Both the position numbers and the translations under genes were made by a program. A stretch of DNA of 22,453 bases, taken from an uncultured bacterium (GTDB taxonomy: Bacteria; Actinomycetota; Actinomycetes; S36-B12). This document shows, in pieces, positions 7,469 to 16,185 of the stretch (positions are counted from its first letter, which is position 1; the number at the start of each line of letters is the position of its first letter). The notes under the pieces were generated by a model. The model was given only the letters and a program-made list of their open reading frames with translations. It was not told where the DNA came from and did not search any database. The stretch spans positions 1-22,453 of the forward strand of contig CAJAKT010000120.1 in the NCBI GenBank assembly GCA_903940375.1, written 5' to 3'.

Positions 7469-7933
7469 GTGAACCTCGAATCCCTCTATCAGGACATCAT
7501 TCTCGACCATTACAAGAACCCGCGCGGTCGTGCGCTGCTGTCAGAGCCGGCGGGGGAGTCGCACCAGGTCAATCCGACCTGTGGTGACGAAGTGACCGTC
7601 CAGGTGGCGCTCGATGCGGCCGGGAACGTCGTGGTCGGATACGAAGGTCAGGGCTGCTCGATCTCGCAGGCGAGCGCGAGCGTCATGTCGGAGCTCGTGG
7701 CCGGCCTTGCGCCTGCACAGGGAGATGAGATCCGGCGTGCGTTCGTCGAGCTGATGCACACCAAGGGGGCCGCGGAGCCTGACGAGGATGTGCTCGGCGA
7801 CGGGGTGGCCTTTGTCGGTGTGGCGAAGTACCCCGCCCGTATCAAGTGCGCCCTCCTACCGTGGATGGCATTGCAGGACGCCGAGGCCAAGGCAGGTATC
7901 GGGAGCGATCAGGAAGGGACCAGCGCGCCATGA
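7469..7933 (+). CDS. sufU: Zinc-dependent sulfurtransferase SufU
   Basis: SufU (154 residues) accepts the persulfide sulfur from SufS through a zinc-bound cysteine. The ligands Cys38, Asp40, Cys63 and Cys127 are all present (PTCGD, GQGCSIS and RIKCALLPW). The spacer between Cys63 and Cys127 contains the roughly 20-residue insertion that separates SufU from IscU. There is no IscU-type conserved His before the last Cys; Lys126 is in that place, as expected for SufU. GTG 7469 is two bases after the sufS stop and gives the family start (NLESLYQDIILDHY). The stop overlaps the sufT ATG. Confidence 0.96.
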   Translation: MNLESLYQDIILDHYKNPRGRALLSEPAGESHQVNPTCGDEVTVQVALDAAGNVVVGYEGQGCSISQASASVMSELVAGLAPAQGDEIRRAFVELMHTKGAAEPDEDVLGDGVAFVGVAKYPARIKCALLPWMALQDAEAKAGIGSDQEGTSAP

Positions 7934-8244
7934 CGGTTGCCACGGATGAGGACATCATCGAGGCCATGAAGGACGTCGTCGATCCGGAACTCGGGATCAA
8001 CGTCGTCGATCTGGGGCTGGTTTACGGGGTCAGTGTCGATGACGCGAATATCGCCACGGTCGACATGACGTTGACCAGTGCCGCGTGTCCCCTGACGGAT
8101 GTCATCGAGGACCAGACGCGCGCTGCCCTCCTTGAGGTTGTCGATGACTTCCGCATCAACTGGGTGTGGATGCCCCCGTGGGGCCCCGACAAGATCACCG
8201 ATGACGGGCGCGAGATGCTCCGGGCACTCGGCTTCAACGTCTGA
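7930..8244 (+). CDS. sufT: SufT/MIP18-family (DUF59) Fe-S maturation factor
   Basis: This 104-residue protein is a single MIP18/DUF59 domain. The pattern DPELGINVVDLGLVY (18-32) and the TSAACPLTD segment with Cys53 are diagnostic. Family members assist late steps of Fe-S cluster delivery to client proteins; the M. tuberculosis counterpart is Rv1466. It is the last gene of the operon, and its ATG lies in an ATGA overlap with the sufU stop. An in-frame extension to 7846 is possible but would overlap sufU by 88 bases and has no domain content. Confidence 0.93.
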   Translation: MTVATDEDIIEAMKDVVDPELGINVVDLGLVYGVSVDDANIATVDMTLTSAACPLTDVIEDQTRAALLEVVDDFRINWVWMPPWGPDKITDDGREMLRALGFNV

Positions 8245-8261
8245 GTCCAGCACGGGGTGGG

Positions 8262-8289
8262 TTGGGTGCGCGCCTGATCCACCTAGACT
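8262..8289 (+). promoter_or_regulatory. Putative promoter of the ABC-F gene
   Basis: TTGGGT at 8262-8267, a 16-base spacer and TAGACT (TANNNT type) at 8284-8289 form a reasonable promoter in the only gap after sufT. The start codon at 8299 is nine bases past the -10, so the leader would be only a few bases. A GAGG motif at 8290-8293 would not be in such an mRNA unless transcripts begin further upstream. Confidence 0.4.
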
Positions 8290-8298
8290 GAGGCAACC

Positions 8299-9897
<1,599 letters not shown>

Positions 9898-9899
9898 CG

Positions 9900-9905
9900 A
9901 AGGAG
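9900..9905 (+). promoter_or_regulatory. Ribosome-binding site fixing the crotonase start
   Basis: AAGGAG at 9900-9905 is followed after five bases by GTG 9911. A second in-frame GTG at 9905 overlaps the motif itself and so cannot be served by it, which decides in favour of 9911. Confidence 0.65.
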
Positions 9906-9910
9906 TGACC

Positions 9911-10696
9911 GTGACCGAGTACGGCGAACACGACCGGGTCCGTATCGAGCGGATGGGCGACGTAGTCCAAGTCACCCTGTGCAACCCCGAGGCGCGCAAT
10001 GCCCAGACCCCGGCGACCTGGCGCCGGCTGGCGTCGATCCCCGACCTGCTGACGCCGGATGTCCGGGCGGTGATCCTCACCGCAGAGGGGCAGAGCTTCT
10101 CGGCAGGACTCGACCGACGCATGCTCACGCCCGAAGGCGTTCCTGGCGAGCAGTCGCTGCTCGCCCTGGCCGGCTATCCGCCGGAACAGGTGGATGCCTT
10201 CATCCAATCGGCCCAGGCCGCCTTCACGTGGTGGCGGACCGTGCCCCAGATAACGGTTGCCCATGTGCAGGGGCACGCCATTGGAGCAGGCTTTCAGCTG
10301 GCCCTTGCCTGTGATCTCATGGTTGTCGCCCCGGACGCGAGGCTTGCGATGCGCGAGACATCCCTCGGGCTGGTACCCGATCTGGGCGGCACAGCGCCCC
10401 TGGTCTCGGTCGTGGGCTACGCGCGTGCCCTGGAGATCTGCGCGACCGGACGGTACGTCGAGGCCGCGGAGGCCGTGTCGAGCGGGATCGCCATTGCGGA
10501 AGTGCCGATGGACCAATGGGATGAGTACGTCGCCCGGCTGCTCGAGCCGATCATTGCGGCCATGCCCGGTGCGGTGACGGAGCTCAAGCACCTCCTGCAG
10601 GGCGCGGCAACGGCCACGGACCAGCCCGCACGTGAGAGGGCTGCTCAGATCCGGCGGCTAACGGAACTGGCGACACTGCTGGCAGGCGGCGCCTGA
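9911..10696 (+). CDS. Enoyl-CoA hydratase/isomerase-family protein (EchA12-like)
   Basis: A 261-residue crotonase-fold protein. The oxyanion-hole region SFSAGLDRRML (62-72) and the second loop GHAIGAGFQLALACDL (121-136) are clear. In classical enoyl-CoA hydratase two Glu residues activate water. Here the second one is kept (Glu149 in RETSLGLVP), but the first is replaced by Gln129 (GAGFQLA), so a standard hydratase reaction is doubtful. An isomerase, hydrolase or other CoA-thioester activity is possible. In M. tuberculosis echA12 (Rv1472) lies beside the ABC-F gene Rv1473, so the pairing is conserved. The start is set by AAGGAG five bases upstream. The stop overlaps the next ATG by one base (TGATG). 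Confidence 0.88.
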   Translation: MTEYGEHDRVRIERMGDVVQVTLCNPEARNAQTPATWRRLASIPDLLTPDVRAVILTAEGQSFSAGLDRRMLTPEGVPGEQSLLALAGYPPEQVDAFIQSAQAAFTWWRTVPQITVAHVQGHAIGAGFQLALACDLMVVAPDARLAMRETSLGLVPDLGGTAPLVSVVGYARALEICATGRYVEAAEAVSSGIAIAEVPMDQWDEYVARLLEPIIAAMPGAVTELKHLLQGAATATDQPARERAAQIRRLTELATLLAGGA

Positions 10697-12585
10697 TGTC
10701 GCATGACAGCGGCTGGATGGCCTATCGATCCCTGACCCGGGATCCCTCCGTGTCGGACCGCAAGGTCAATCGGGCACTTGTCCGCCGCATCTTCGGCTAC
10801 GCGGGCAAGTACCGGACGCTGATCATCTTCTTCCTGATCACGCTGGTCTTCGTCTCGCTGCTCAGCGTCGCTCAGCCCCTGATGATCCCGCGCCTCGTCG
10901 ACGATGGGATCAACAAGGGCAATGCGCAGGTCGTCACGGTCATGGCCCTCATCATCGCCGTGCTGGCGATCCTCGATGCCGCACTTGGCCTGGTGAGCCG
11001 GTGGTTCTCGGCGCGCATCGGTGAGGGCCTCATCTACGACTTGCGCACAGAGGTGTACGACCACGTGCAGCGTCAGTCGGTTGCGTTCTTCACTCGGGCA
11101 CAGACGGGTGCACTGATCTCCCGGCTGAACAGCGACGTAATCGGCGCGCAGCAGGCGTTCACGTCCACCCTCGGCGGTGTGCTCGGGAATCTCATCTCAC
11201 TCGTCATCGTGCTGACCGCGATGTTCATCCTGTCCTGGCAGGTGACGGTGGTCTCGCTCCTCCTCGTTCCGCTGTTCCTGTTTCCTGCCCGATACATGGG
11301 TCGTCGCCTGCAGTCCATGACGCGCGAGTCCATGGGTCTCAATGCGGCCATGAGCACGCAGATGACGGAACGCTTCAATGTGGCAGGCGCGCTTCTCGTG
11401 AAGCTGTTCGGTCGCCCGGAGGATGAGGCCGCCGCCTTCTCAGGCCGTGCTGAGCGCGTGCGGGACATCGGGATCCGGATGGCGATGGCCAACAGGTGGT
11501 TCTTCACCGCGCTTGCGCTGGTCGCCTCCCTGGCTACGGCCATCGTCTATGGGCTTGGTGGCAATCTCGTCATCTCGGGCGTCTTGACCCTGGGCACGCT
11601 GCTAGCCCTGGTTGGTCTCCTTGCACAGCTCTACGGCCCGCTGACGGCACTGTCGAATGTGCGGGTTGACGTCATGACGGCTCTCGTCAGCTTCGAGCGG
11701 GTGTTCGAGGTGCTTGATCTCCTGCCCATGGTGCAGGAGGCGGCCGACGCGCGCCCGCTCCCTTCGGGTCCGCTCTCGGTGGAGTTCGAGGCCGTGCGCT
11801 TCCGATACCCGGGTGCCAGTGAAGTCTCCCTGGCGTCACTTGAGGCGGTCGCGCGCGATGAGGCCGCCGTCGAGATTTCGGATGTGCTCACCGGGATCAG
11901 TTTCGTCGTACCTGCCGGCACCATGACCGCCCTTGTGGGTCCATCGGGTGCCGGCAAGACGACGACCACGGCTCTCCTGACGCGGCTCTACGACGTGACC
12001 GATGGCTGCATCCGCATCGGCGGCATGGACATCCGGGACGCGACACTGGCGTCCTTGCGTGACGGCGTCGGTGTCGTCACGCAGGACTCGCACATGTTCC
12101 ACGACACGATCAGAGCAAACCTCCTCTACGCGCGGCCCGATGCCACCGAGGCTGAGCTGCTCGAGGCGTGCGCGTCCGCACAGATCGGGGGCCTGATTGA
12201 TCAGCTGCCTGAGGGTCTGGACACCGTTGTGGGTGACCGTGGCCATCGGCTGTCCGGTGGCGAGAAGCAGCGCATTGCGCTGGCCCGCCTGCTCCTGAAG
12301 GGTCCTCGCGTCGTGGTGCTCGACGAGGCCACCGCACACCTGGACAGCGAGAGCGAGGCAGCCGTGCAGCGGGCACTCGACACCGCGCTCGAGGGGCGTA
12401 CGTCCGTCGTCATCGCGCACCGCCTCAGCACCGTCCGGCGGGCGGATCAGATTCTCGTCATCGAGTCGGGCGCGGTGGCCGAGCGGGGCACGCATGACGA
12501 ATTACTGGCACGCGGCGGGACGTATGCGGAGCTGTACCGCACGCAGTTCTCGGACGACGCGTTCGCGGGCATCGACGCAGACTGA
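10696..12585 (+). CDS. ABC exporter, fused membrane and ATPase domains (MsbA/LmrA-like half transporter)
   Basis: A 629-residue half transporter. The membrane domain (about residues 35-345) has the expected helices, including hydrophobic runs at 41-62, 80-100, 160-200 and 270-315. The ATPase domain has Walker A GPSGAGKTT (415-423), signature LSGGEKQ (519-525), Walker B VVVLDEA (539-545) and switch His575. It should dimerise and export a hydrophobic substrate that the sequence does not reveal. Odd features: about 20 extra residues (374-395, rich in Ser, Ala and Glu) sit between the A-loop Tyr371 and the next strand, an insertion I recall from other actinobacterial exporters. Codon 12502-12504 is TTA, a rare leucine codon in such G+C-rich DNA. 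The ATG overlaps the crotonase stop. The gene ends six bases before the convergent dehydrogenase gene. Confidence 0.93.
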   Translation: MSHDSGWMAYRSLTRDPSVSDRKVNRALVRRIFGYAGKYRTLIIFFLITLVFVSLLSVAQPLMIPRLVDDGINKGNAQVVTVMALIIAVLAILDAALGLVSRWFSARIGEGLIYDLRTEVYDHVQRQSVAFFTRAQTGALISRLNSDVIGAQQAFTSTLGGVLGNLISLVIVLTAMFILSWQVTVVSLLLVPLFLFPARYMGRRLQSMTRESMGLNAAMSTQMTERFNVAGALLVKLFGRPEDEAAAFSGRAERVRDIGIRMAMANRWFFTALALVASLATAIVYGLGGNLVISGVLTLGTLLALVGLLAQLYGPLTALSNVRVDVMTALVSFERVFEVLDLLPMVQEAADARPLPSGPLSVEFEAVRFRYPGASEVSLASLEAVARDEAAVEISDVLTGISFVVPAGTMTALVGPSGAGKTTTTALLTRLYDVTDGCIRIGGMDIRDATLASLRDGVGVVTQDSHMFHDTIRANLLYARPDATEAELLEACASAQIGGLIDQLPEGLDTVVGDRGHRLSGGEKQRIALARLLLKGPRVVVLDEATAHLDSESEAAVQRALDTALEGRTSVVIAHRLSTVRRADQILVIESGAVAERGTHDELLARGGTYAELYRTQFSDDAFAGIDAD

Positions 12586-12591
12586 CCCTGC

Positions 12592-13362
12592 TCAGGGGTG
12601 GCGGGTGACGCCGCCATCCACTCTCACCAGGCTGCCCGTCAGGTAGGACGCCGCGGGGCTCAGGACGAAGGCTGCGACGCGGCCGAACTCGGTCGGCTCG
12701 CCGTACCGACGCAGGGGGATCCGCGCGCTGGCCTGCTCGCGCGCACCGGCGGCATCACCCGTGGACTCGTCAAGCGCCGCCAGTCGAGCCGTGGCTATGC
12801 GGCCGGGAAGCAGCCCGTTGACGCGGATGCCGCTGGGTCCGACCTCGTCGGCCAGGTCCGTGATGAGCATGGCCAGACCGGGCCGCAGGCCATTGCTGGT
12901 GGTCAGGCCCGGGAAAACCTCGACGGCGGAGGTCGAGAGCACCCAGGCGATGGAGCCCGTCGCCGATGTGCCAGCGACCGCGATGCCTTCGCAGAGGGTC
13001 CGGGCCAGACGCAGCGAGCCCAGGAAGACGGTCTCGAAGGCCGCACGCCACTGCTCGTCGGTGGTGGTGAGCGGGGTGCCAGCGGGCGGCCCGCCAACGC
13101 TGATCAGGCCGCCGTCGAGGCGTCCGAATCGGGACATCGCCAGTGCGACGGCTGACCCGGCGGTGTCGGGGTCGCCCAGGTCGGCAGCAATGCCAGCTGC
13201 AGAATCGCCCAGCAGCCCCACAGCGGCCTCGACGCTGACGGCGGAGCGGCCGATCAGGATGACGCGGGCACCCTCGCCCACAAGTGCCTCCGCCGTGGCG
13301 AAACCCAGTCCCTTGGTGCCGCCCGAGACGACGTAGACCCGTCCCTCCAGTCCGAGATCCAT
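12592..13362 (-). CDS. Short-chain dehydrogenase/reductase-like protein without YxxxK
   Basis: A 256-residue Rossmann-fold protein with the nucleotide-binding motif GGTKGLG (14-20), a conserved acidic position after strand 3 (Asp61) and the C-terminal DGGVTRHP end typical of FabG-like SDRs. The Ser active-site position is present (STS 143-145), but the catalytic Tyr and Lys are not: the expected YxxxK is replaced by a stretch reading TTSNGLRPG (154-162), with Asn157 and Arg160 near those places. The same substitution is, to my knowledge, shared by a subgroup of FabG-like SDRs, so it is probably not a sequencing error. Activity as a normal dehydrogenase is doubtful. It is the last gene of a DUF3099-SURF1-SDR unit; its ATG overlaps the SURF1 stop (TGATG). 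Confidence 0.88.
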   Translation of the reverse strand: MDLGLEGRVYVVSGGTKGLGFATAEALVGEGARVILIGRSAVSVEAAVGLLGDSAAGIAADLGDPDTAGSAVALAMSRFGRLDGGLISVGGPPAGTPLTTTDEQWRAAFETVFLGSLRLARTLCEGIAVAGTSATGSIAWVLSTSAVEVFPGLTTSNGLRPGLAMLITDLADEVGPSGIRVNGLLPGRIATARLAALDESTGDAAGAREQASARIPLRRYGEPTEFGRVAAFVLSPAASYLTGSLVRVDGGVTRHP

Positions 13363-14123
13363 CAGGCATCTCCCATTCCGCCAGCCGTCGCGACCTGCTT
13401 ATGACGCTGGGCATCCTCGATGGCCTCGCGTCGGATGAAGAAGTACCAGCCTCCCATCGCCACGGCCGCGAAGAGCAGCCACTGGATGGCGTAGGAGACG
13501 TTTCGACTCTCGTCGACCTCCGGCAGGGGCAGAGTGACGAGCCCATCCTGCGCCGGCTCCGAGGTCGCCAGCTGGACGTAGGCGTCCAGCGACGTGCCGA
13601 CGCTGGGGAGGAGGGCGGGGGCGGGGGCCGCGATCTGACCGCTGGGCAGCCCGACGTTGCCCTGAGCCCCTGCCTCCTCGAAGGTGCGCAGGTAGCCACT
13701 GAGGCGCACGTCGCCCGAGGGGGGATCGGGGAAGGCCGGGGTCGACAGGGCATCCTGACCGGCCGGCAGCCAGCCCCGGTTCACCCAGACGATCGGACCC
13801 TGATCCTGCTGCAGAGCTGTCATGACCCAGAAGCCGTTCCGCGCATCCAGGGGCCGCTTGCGGACCCCGACCTGCGGGTCCGGCAGATAGCGCCCCTGCA
13901 GGCTCACGGCCTGCCACTCCTGTGCAGCCCGTTCCTGCGCGGTGAGCGTGCCGAGGGGGAGCGGGTTGGCGGCAAGTGCGGCCTGAAGGCTGATGCGCTC
14001 CTGCCGGCGGACATCCGCCCGAGCCCACTGCCACTGGCTCAGCAGGCCGAAGGCCACGATGGTGGCGATCACGACACCCGTGAAGGCCAGCCACCGGCGG
14101 GTTCGGAGCAACGGCCAGATCAC
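13362..14123 (-). CDS. SURF1 family cytochrome oxidase biogenesis protein
   Basis: A 253-residue protein with the SURF1 plan: one N-terminal membrane helix (about 11-29) ending in LLSQWQWARADVR, the SURF1 LGxWQxxR-like signature, a large extracytoplasmic domain containing the conserved LPDPQVGV and WVNRGWLPAG segments (near residues 81 and 113), and a second helix at about 212-230 ending in FFIRRE. SURF1 helps insert heme a into subunit I of cytochrome c oxidase. The ctaA fragment at the left edge supports an aa3-type oxidase in this organism. The start is GTG at 14123, and the stop overlaps the SDR gene by one base. Confidence 0.93.
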   Translation of the reverse strand: MIWPLLRTRRWLAFTGVVIATIVAFGLLSQWQWARADVRRQERISLQAALAANPLPLGTLTAQERAAQEWQAVSLQGRYLPDPQVGVRKRPLDARNGFWVMTALQQDQGPIVWVNRGWLPAGQDALSTPAFPDPPSGDVRLSGYLRTFEEAGAQGNVGLPSGQIAAPAPALLPSVGTSLDAYVQLATSEPAQDGLVTLPLPEVDESRNVSYAIQWLLFAAVAMGGWYFFIRREAIEDAQRHKQVATAGGMGDA

Positions 14124-14146
14124 AAGGCCACCCTACGTACGTCGCG

Positions 14147-14488
14147 TCAGGCGGCGGTGGTGCGGTGGTCGACGTGCGGGATGGTGGGGTCGATGGCGAC
14201 CCCCGATGGTGGCAGTTCGGATCGGGGGGCACTCGTAACAGCGGCCTGACCCGGTTCGTCGTTCTCGCGCCCCGCGTTGGCGACCACGACAGCCAGATAC
14301 GGCAGGCCCACAGCCCCCGCGATGAAGATCGCGCGTGGCCAGCCAGGGACGAAGATCGCCGCGATGACACACACGGTGCGAATGCCCATCGAGACGAGGT
14401 AACGGCGCTGCCGGGACACCTGCTCCACGCTCAGCGGCCGCTGGGCATCGGTGATCGTGAAGACCTCGATGGGATCGCCCTTCGCCAT
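14147..14488 (-). CDS. DUF3099 family small membrane protein
   Basis: A 113-residue protein with the DUF3099 pattern: an N-terminal ITDAQRPLS segment (12-20), RQRRYLVSMGIRTVC (26-40), then two hydrophobic stretches (about 36-50 and 52-71) ending in LPYLAVVVANAG. The tail is hydrophilic. The family is common in actinobacteria and has no known function. The frame is open to 14572, but I chose ATG 14488 because it leaves a compact family-like N-terminus and is preceded by TACCGT at exactly six bases, a likely leaderless promoter. The next gene on this strand, SURF1, follows after 23 bases. Confidence 0.83.
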   Translation of the reverse strand: MAKGDPIEVFTITDAQRPLSVEQVSRQRRYLVSMGIRTVCVIAAIFVPGWPRAIFIAGAVGLPYLAVVVANAGRENDEPGQAAVTSAPRSELPPSGVAIDPTIPHVDHRTTAA

Positions 14489-14494
14489 GACCCC

Positions 14495-14500
14495 ACGGTA
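14495..14500 (-). promoter_or_regulatory. Putative -10 element of the DUF3099-SURF1-SDR unit
   Basis: TACCGT on the minus strand fits TANNNT and is six bases from ATG 14488, consistent with a transcript beginning at the start codon. No convincing -35 hexamer was seen. Confidence 0.42.
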
Positions 14501-14545
14501 GGCCAAGATGTGACTGCGCGCTCGCCCGGATCTGCCGGGTCTACC

Positions 14546-14552
14546 AAGGAGG
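14546..14552 (+). promoter_or_regulatory. Strong ribosome-binding site of dodecin
   Basis: AAGGAGG is a near-perfect Shine-Dalgarno sequence, four bases ahead of GTG 14557. It supports that start and shows that this gene, unlike several neighbours, has a leader. A small CCCGG-ATCTG-CCGGG inverted repeat lies just upstream at 14525-14539. Confidence 0.65.
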
Positions 14553-14556
14553 ACAG

Positions 14557-14769
14557 GTGGCTGATCGGACATACGGCCTGACAGAGGTCGTCGGAACGTC
14601 GAAGGTCGGGATGGACGAGGCGATCCGCAATGCCGTGCTGCGGCTGTCGAAGACGGTGGATCACCTTGATTGGTTCGAGGTCACCCAGATGCGCGGCTAC
14701 ATCCGTGATGGGCTCGTCGACCACTTCCAGGTCACGATCAAGGTTGGATCACGGCTGGAGGACGTCTGA
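14557..14769 (+). CDS. Dodecin, flavin-binding protein
   Basis: A 70-residue protein matching dodecin over its full length: TYGLTEVVGTS (5-15), DEAIRNAVLRLSKTV (20-34), LDWFEV with flavin-stacking Trp39, and the C-terminal HFQVTIKVGSRLED (56-69). Dodecins form hollow dodecamers in the cytosol that store or buffer FMN or riboflavin; mycobacterial members also bind CoA. The start is GTG 14557 behind AAGGAGG. It diverges from DUF3099 with 68 bases between starts. The next gene starts two bases after its stop, so the two are probably co-transcribed. Confidence 0.95.
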   Translation: MADRTYGLTEVVGTSKVGMDEAIRNAVLRLSKTVDHLDWFEVTQMRGYIRDGLVDHFQVTIKVGSRLEDV

Positions 14770-14771
14770 GC

Positions 14772-15425
14772 GTGAACCCGCGTGCCTCAGGCAGTGCCTC
14801 GGGGACCGATCGATCCGTCGACCGACTCATCAACTTCAGCGATGCCGTGGTTGCCGTTGCCGTGACGGTCCTGGTCCTGCCTCTCCTGGACATACCCGGT
14901 CCGGGGGAGGGGGAGTCGGTATGGTCGGTTGTCGGTAGGCACGCGAGCCAGATCTGGACCTTCCTGTTCACGTTCTACGTTGTCGCGGTCATGTGGCTGG
15001 CGCACAACCGCATCCTGAACTCGATCAGGCGCTATGACGCCTTCATCTTCTGGATCAACACCACCTGGCTGGCCTGCATCGTGCTTCTCCCATGGGTGAG
15101 CGCGATGTTCGGTGAGTCAGAGTGGGGTCGGTCCAGCGTCGGCCTCCTGTACTGGGGAACGATGGCTGCCATCGCGTTTCTCGGCGCACTGCTGGGGTGG
15201 CATCTGAGACGCAATCCGCGCCTGCTCACGGCCGATGCACCCGTGCTGCCGCCATCGGATCAGCGGCGTGTAGCCATGCGCGGGCCAGTGATGGGGCTGT
15301 TCTTCCTGATCATCGGCATCGTGTCGGTTGTTGCCCCGGCGGTGGCGACGTGGCTGCCACTGGGCATCATTCCCTTGAGCATCTGGCTGCGCCCTGCGGC
15401 CGAACCGGTATCGGAAGACGGATGA
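14772..15425 (+). CDS. TMEM175-like (DUF1211) potassium channel protein
   Basis: A 217-residue membrane protein with the DUF1211/TMEM175 hallmark at the start of helix 1: RLINFSDAVVAVAVTVLVL (18-36), containing the FSD motif at 22-24. Further helices are visible at about 61-80, 90-110, 125-144, 170-190 and 192-206, giving six. Bacterial members form tetrameric potassium channels without the usual selectivity-filter sequence. Assignment to the family is strong; channel activity is inferred from the family. The GTG start is two bases after the dodecin stop. The stop overlaps the first possible fabG ATG (ATGA), suggesting coupled translation through dodecin-channel-fabG. Confidence 0.88.
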   Translation: MNPRASGSASGTDRSVDRLINFSDAVVAVAVTVLVLPLLDIPGPGEGESVWSVVGRHASQIWTFLFTFYVVAVMWLAHNRILNSIRRYDAFIFWINTTWLACIVLLPWVSAMFGESEWGRSSVGLLYWGTMAAIAFLGALLGWHLRRNPRLLTADAPVLPPSDQRRVAMRGPVMGLFFLIIGIVSVVAPAVATWLPLGIIPLSIWLRPAAEPVSEDG

Positions 15426-16144
15426 GCACAGGAATGGGAGAGCCCATGTCGGCAGTTGCGCTGGTCACCGGTGGCAATCGCGGGATCGGCCTGGCCACCG
15501 CGCTGCGCCTGCGCGAATCTGGCTGCACCGTGGTCGTGGGGTCGCGTTCCGGTGAGGCCCCTGAGGGGCTGGCCGCCGTCCGGCTCGATGTGAGCTCACC
15601 GGACTCGATCGCGGCAGCATTCGATGAGATCGAGGAGAAGTTCGGTGCGGTGACGGTTCTCGTCGCCAATGCGGGCATCACGCGTGACACGCTCCTCATG
15701 CGGATGACGGACGAAGACATCGACGTCGTCCTGCAGACGAATCTCGCCGGCAGCATCCGGCTGGCCCGCCGGGCGATGAAGGGGATGCTGCGCGCCAAGA
15801 CGGGCCGCATCGTCTTCGTCTCGTCTGTCGTATGGGCCCTCGGATCCGCAGGGCAGGTGAACTACGCGGCCTCCAAGGCCGGCCTGGTCGGCGCCGCACG
15901 GTCCCTTGCGCGGGAGGTCGGTTCGCGCGGGATCACGGTGAATGTCATCGCGCCGGGGTTTGTCGAGACTGACATGACGGCTGAACTCGACGACGACCGT
16001 CGCGCCGCGATCCTGGGAGGCATTCCGCTGGGTCGGTATGCTCAACCGTCCGAGATCGCGGATGTGGTCGACTTCCTGGTCACCGCGTCGTACGTAACGG
16101 GGGCTGTCATCCCCGTTGATGGCGGACTGGGCATGGGCAACTGA
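15422..16144 (+). CDS. fabG: 3-oxoacyl-ACP reductase FabG (MabA-like)
   Basis: A 240-residue SDR that reduces 3-oxoacyl-ACP with NADPH in fatty-acid elongation. TGGNRGIG (16-23) is the cofactor motif, NAG at 83-85, and the catalytic set is Ser135, Tyr148 and Lys152 (NYAASK). GGNRGIGLA, LLMRMTDE and the end VIPVDGGLGMGN closely resemble mycobacterial MabA/FabG1. fabI follows, as mabA precedes inhA in mycobacteria. Three in-frame ATGs exist: 15422, 15434 and 15446. I give 15422, which overlaps the previous stop as ATGA. ATG 15446 is a serious alternative, because GGGAG lies five bases ahead of it and it gives the typical short FabG N-terminus (232 residues). Confidence 0.93.
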   Translation: MSTGMGEPMSAVALVTGGNRGIGLATALRLRESGCTVVVGSRSGEAPEGLAAVRLDVSSPDSIAAAFDEIEEKFGAVTVLVANAGITRDTLLMRMTDEDIDVVLQTNLAGSIRLARRAMKGMLRAKTGRIVFVSSVVWALGSAGQVNYAASKAGLVGAARSLAREVGSRGITVNVIAPGFVETDMTAELDDDRRAAILGGIPLGRYAQPSEIADVVDFLVTASYVTGAVIPVDGGLGMGN

Positions 16145-16173
16145 CCCAGGTCTGGCAGCACGACTCACGAATG

Positions 16174-16179
16174 GAAGGA
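16174..16179 (+). promoter_or_regulatory. Ribosome-binding site fixing the fabI start
   Basis: GAAGGA six bases ahead of ATG 16186. An earlier in-frame ATG at 16171 lacks any such motif, and this site would lie inside its coding region; 16186 also matches the normal InhA/FabI N-terminus. Confidence 0.65.
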
Positions 16180-16185
16180 CCGGCC

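Noticed and set aside
8256..8283. GGTGG...CCACC pairing after sufT as a terminator
   Set aside because: Five-base stem with a loop of about 18 bases and no T-run; the stretch is better explained by the ABC-F promoter elements.
13284..14249. Plus-strand open frame opposite SURF1 and the SDR
   Set aside because: Low-complexity product rich in Arg, Gly and Pro, no motif, fully explained as the complement of SURF1.
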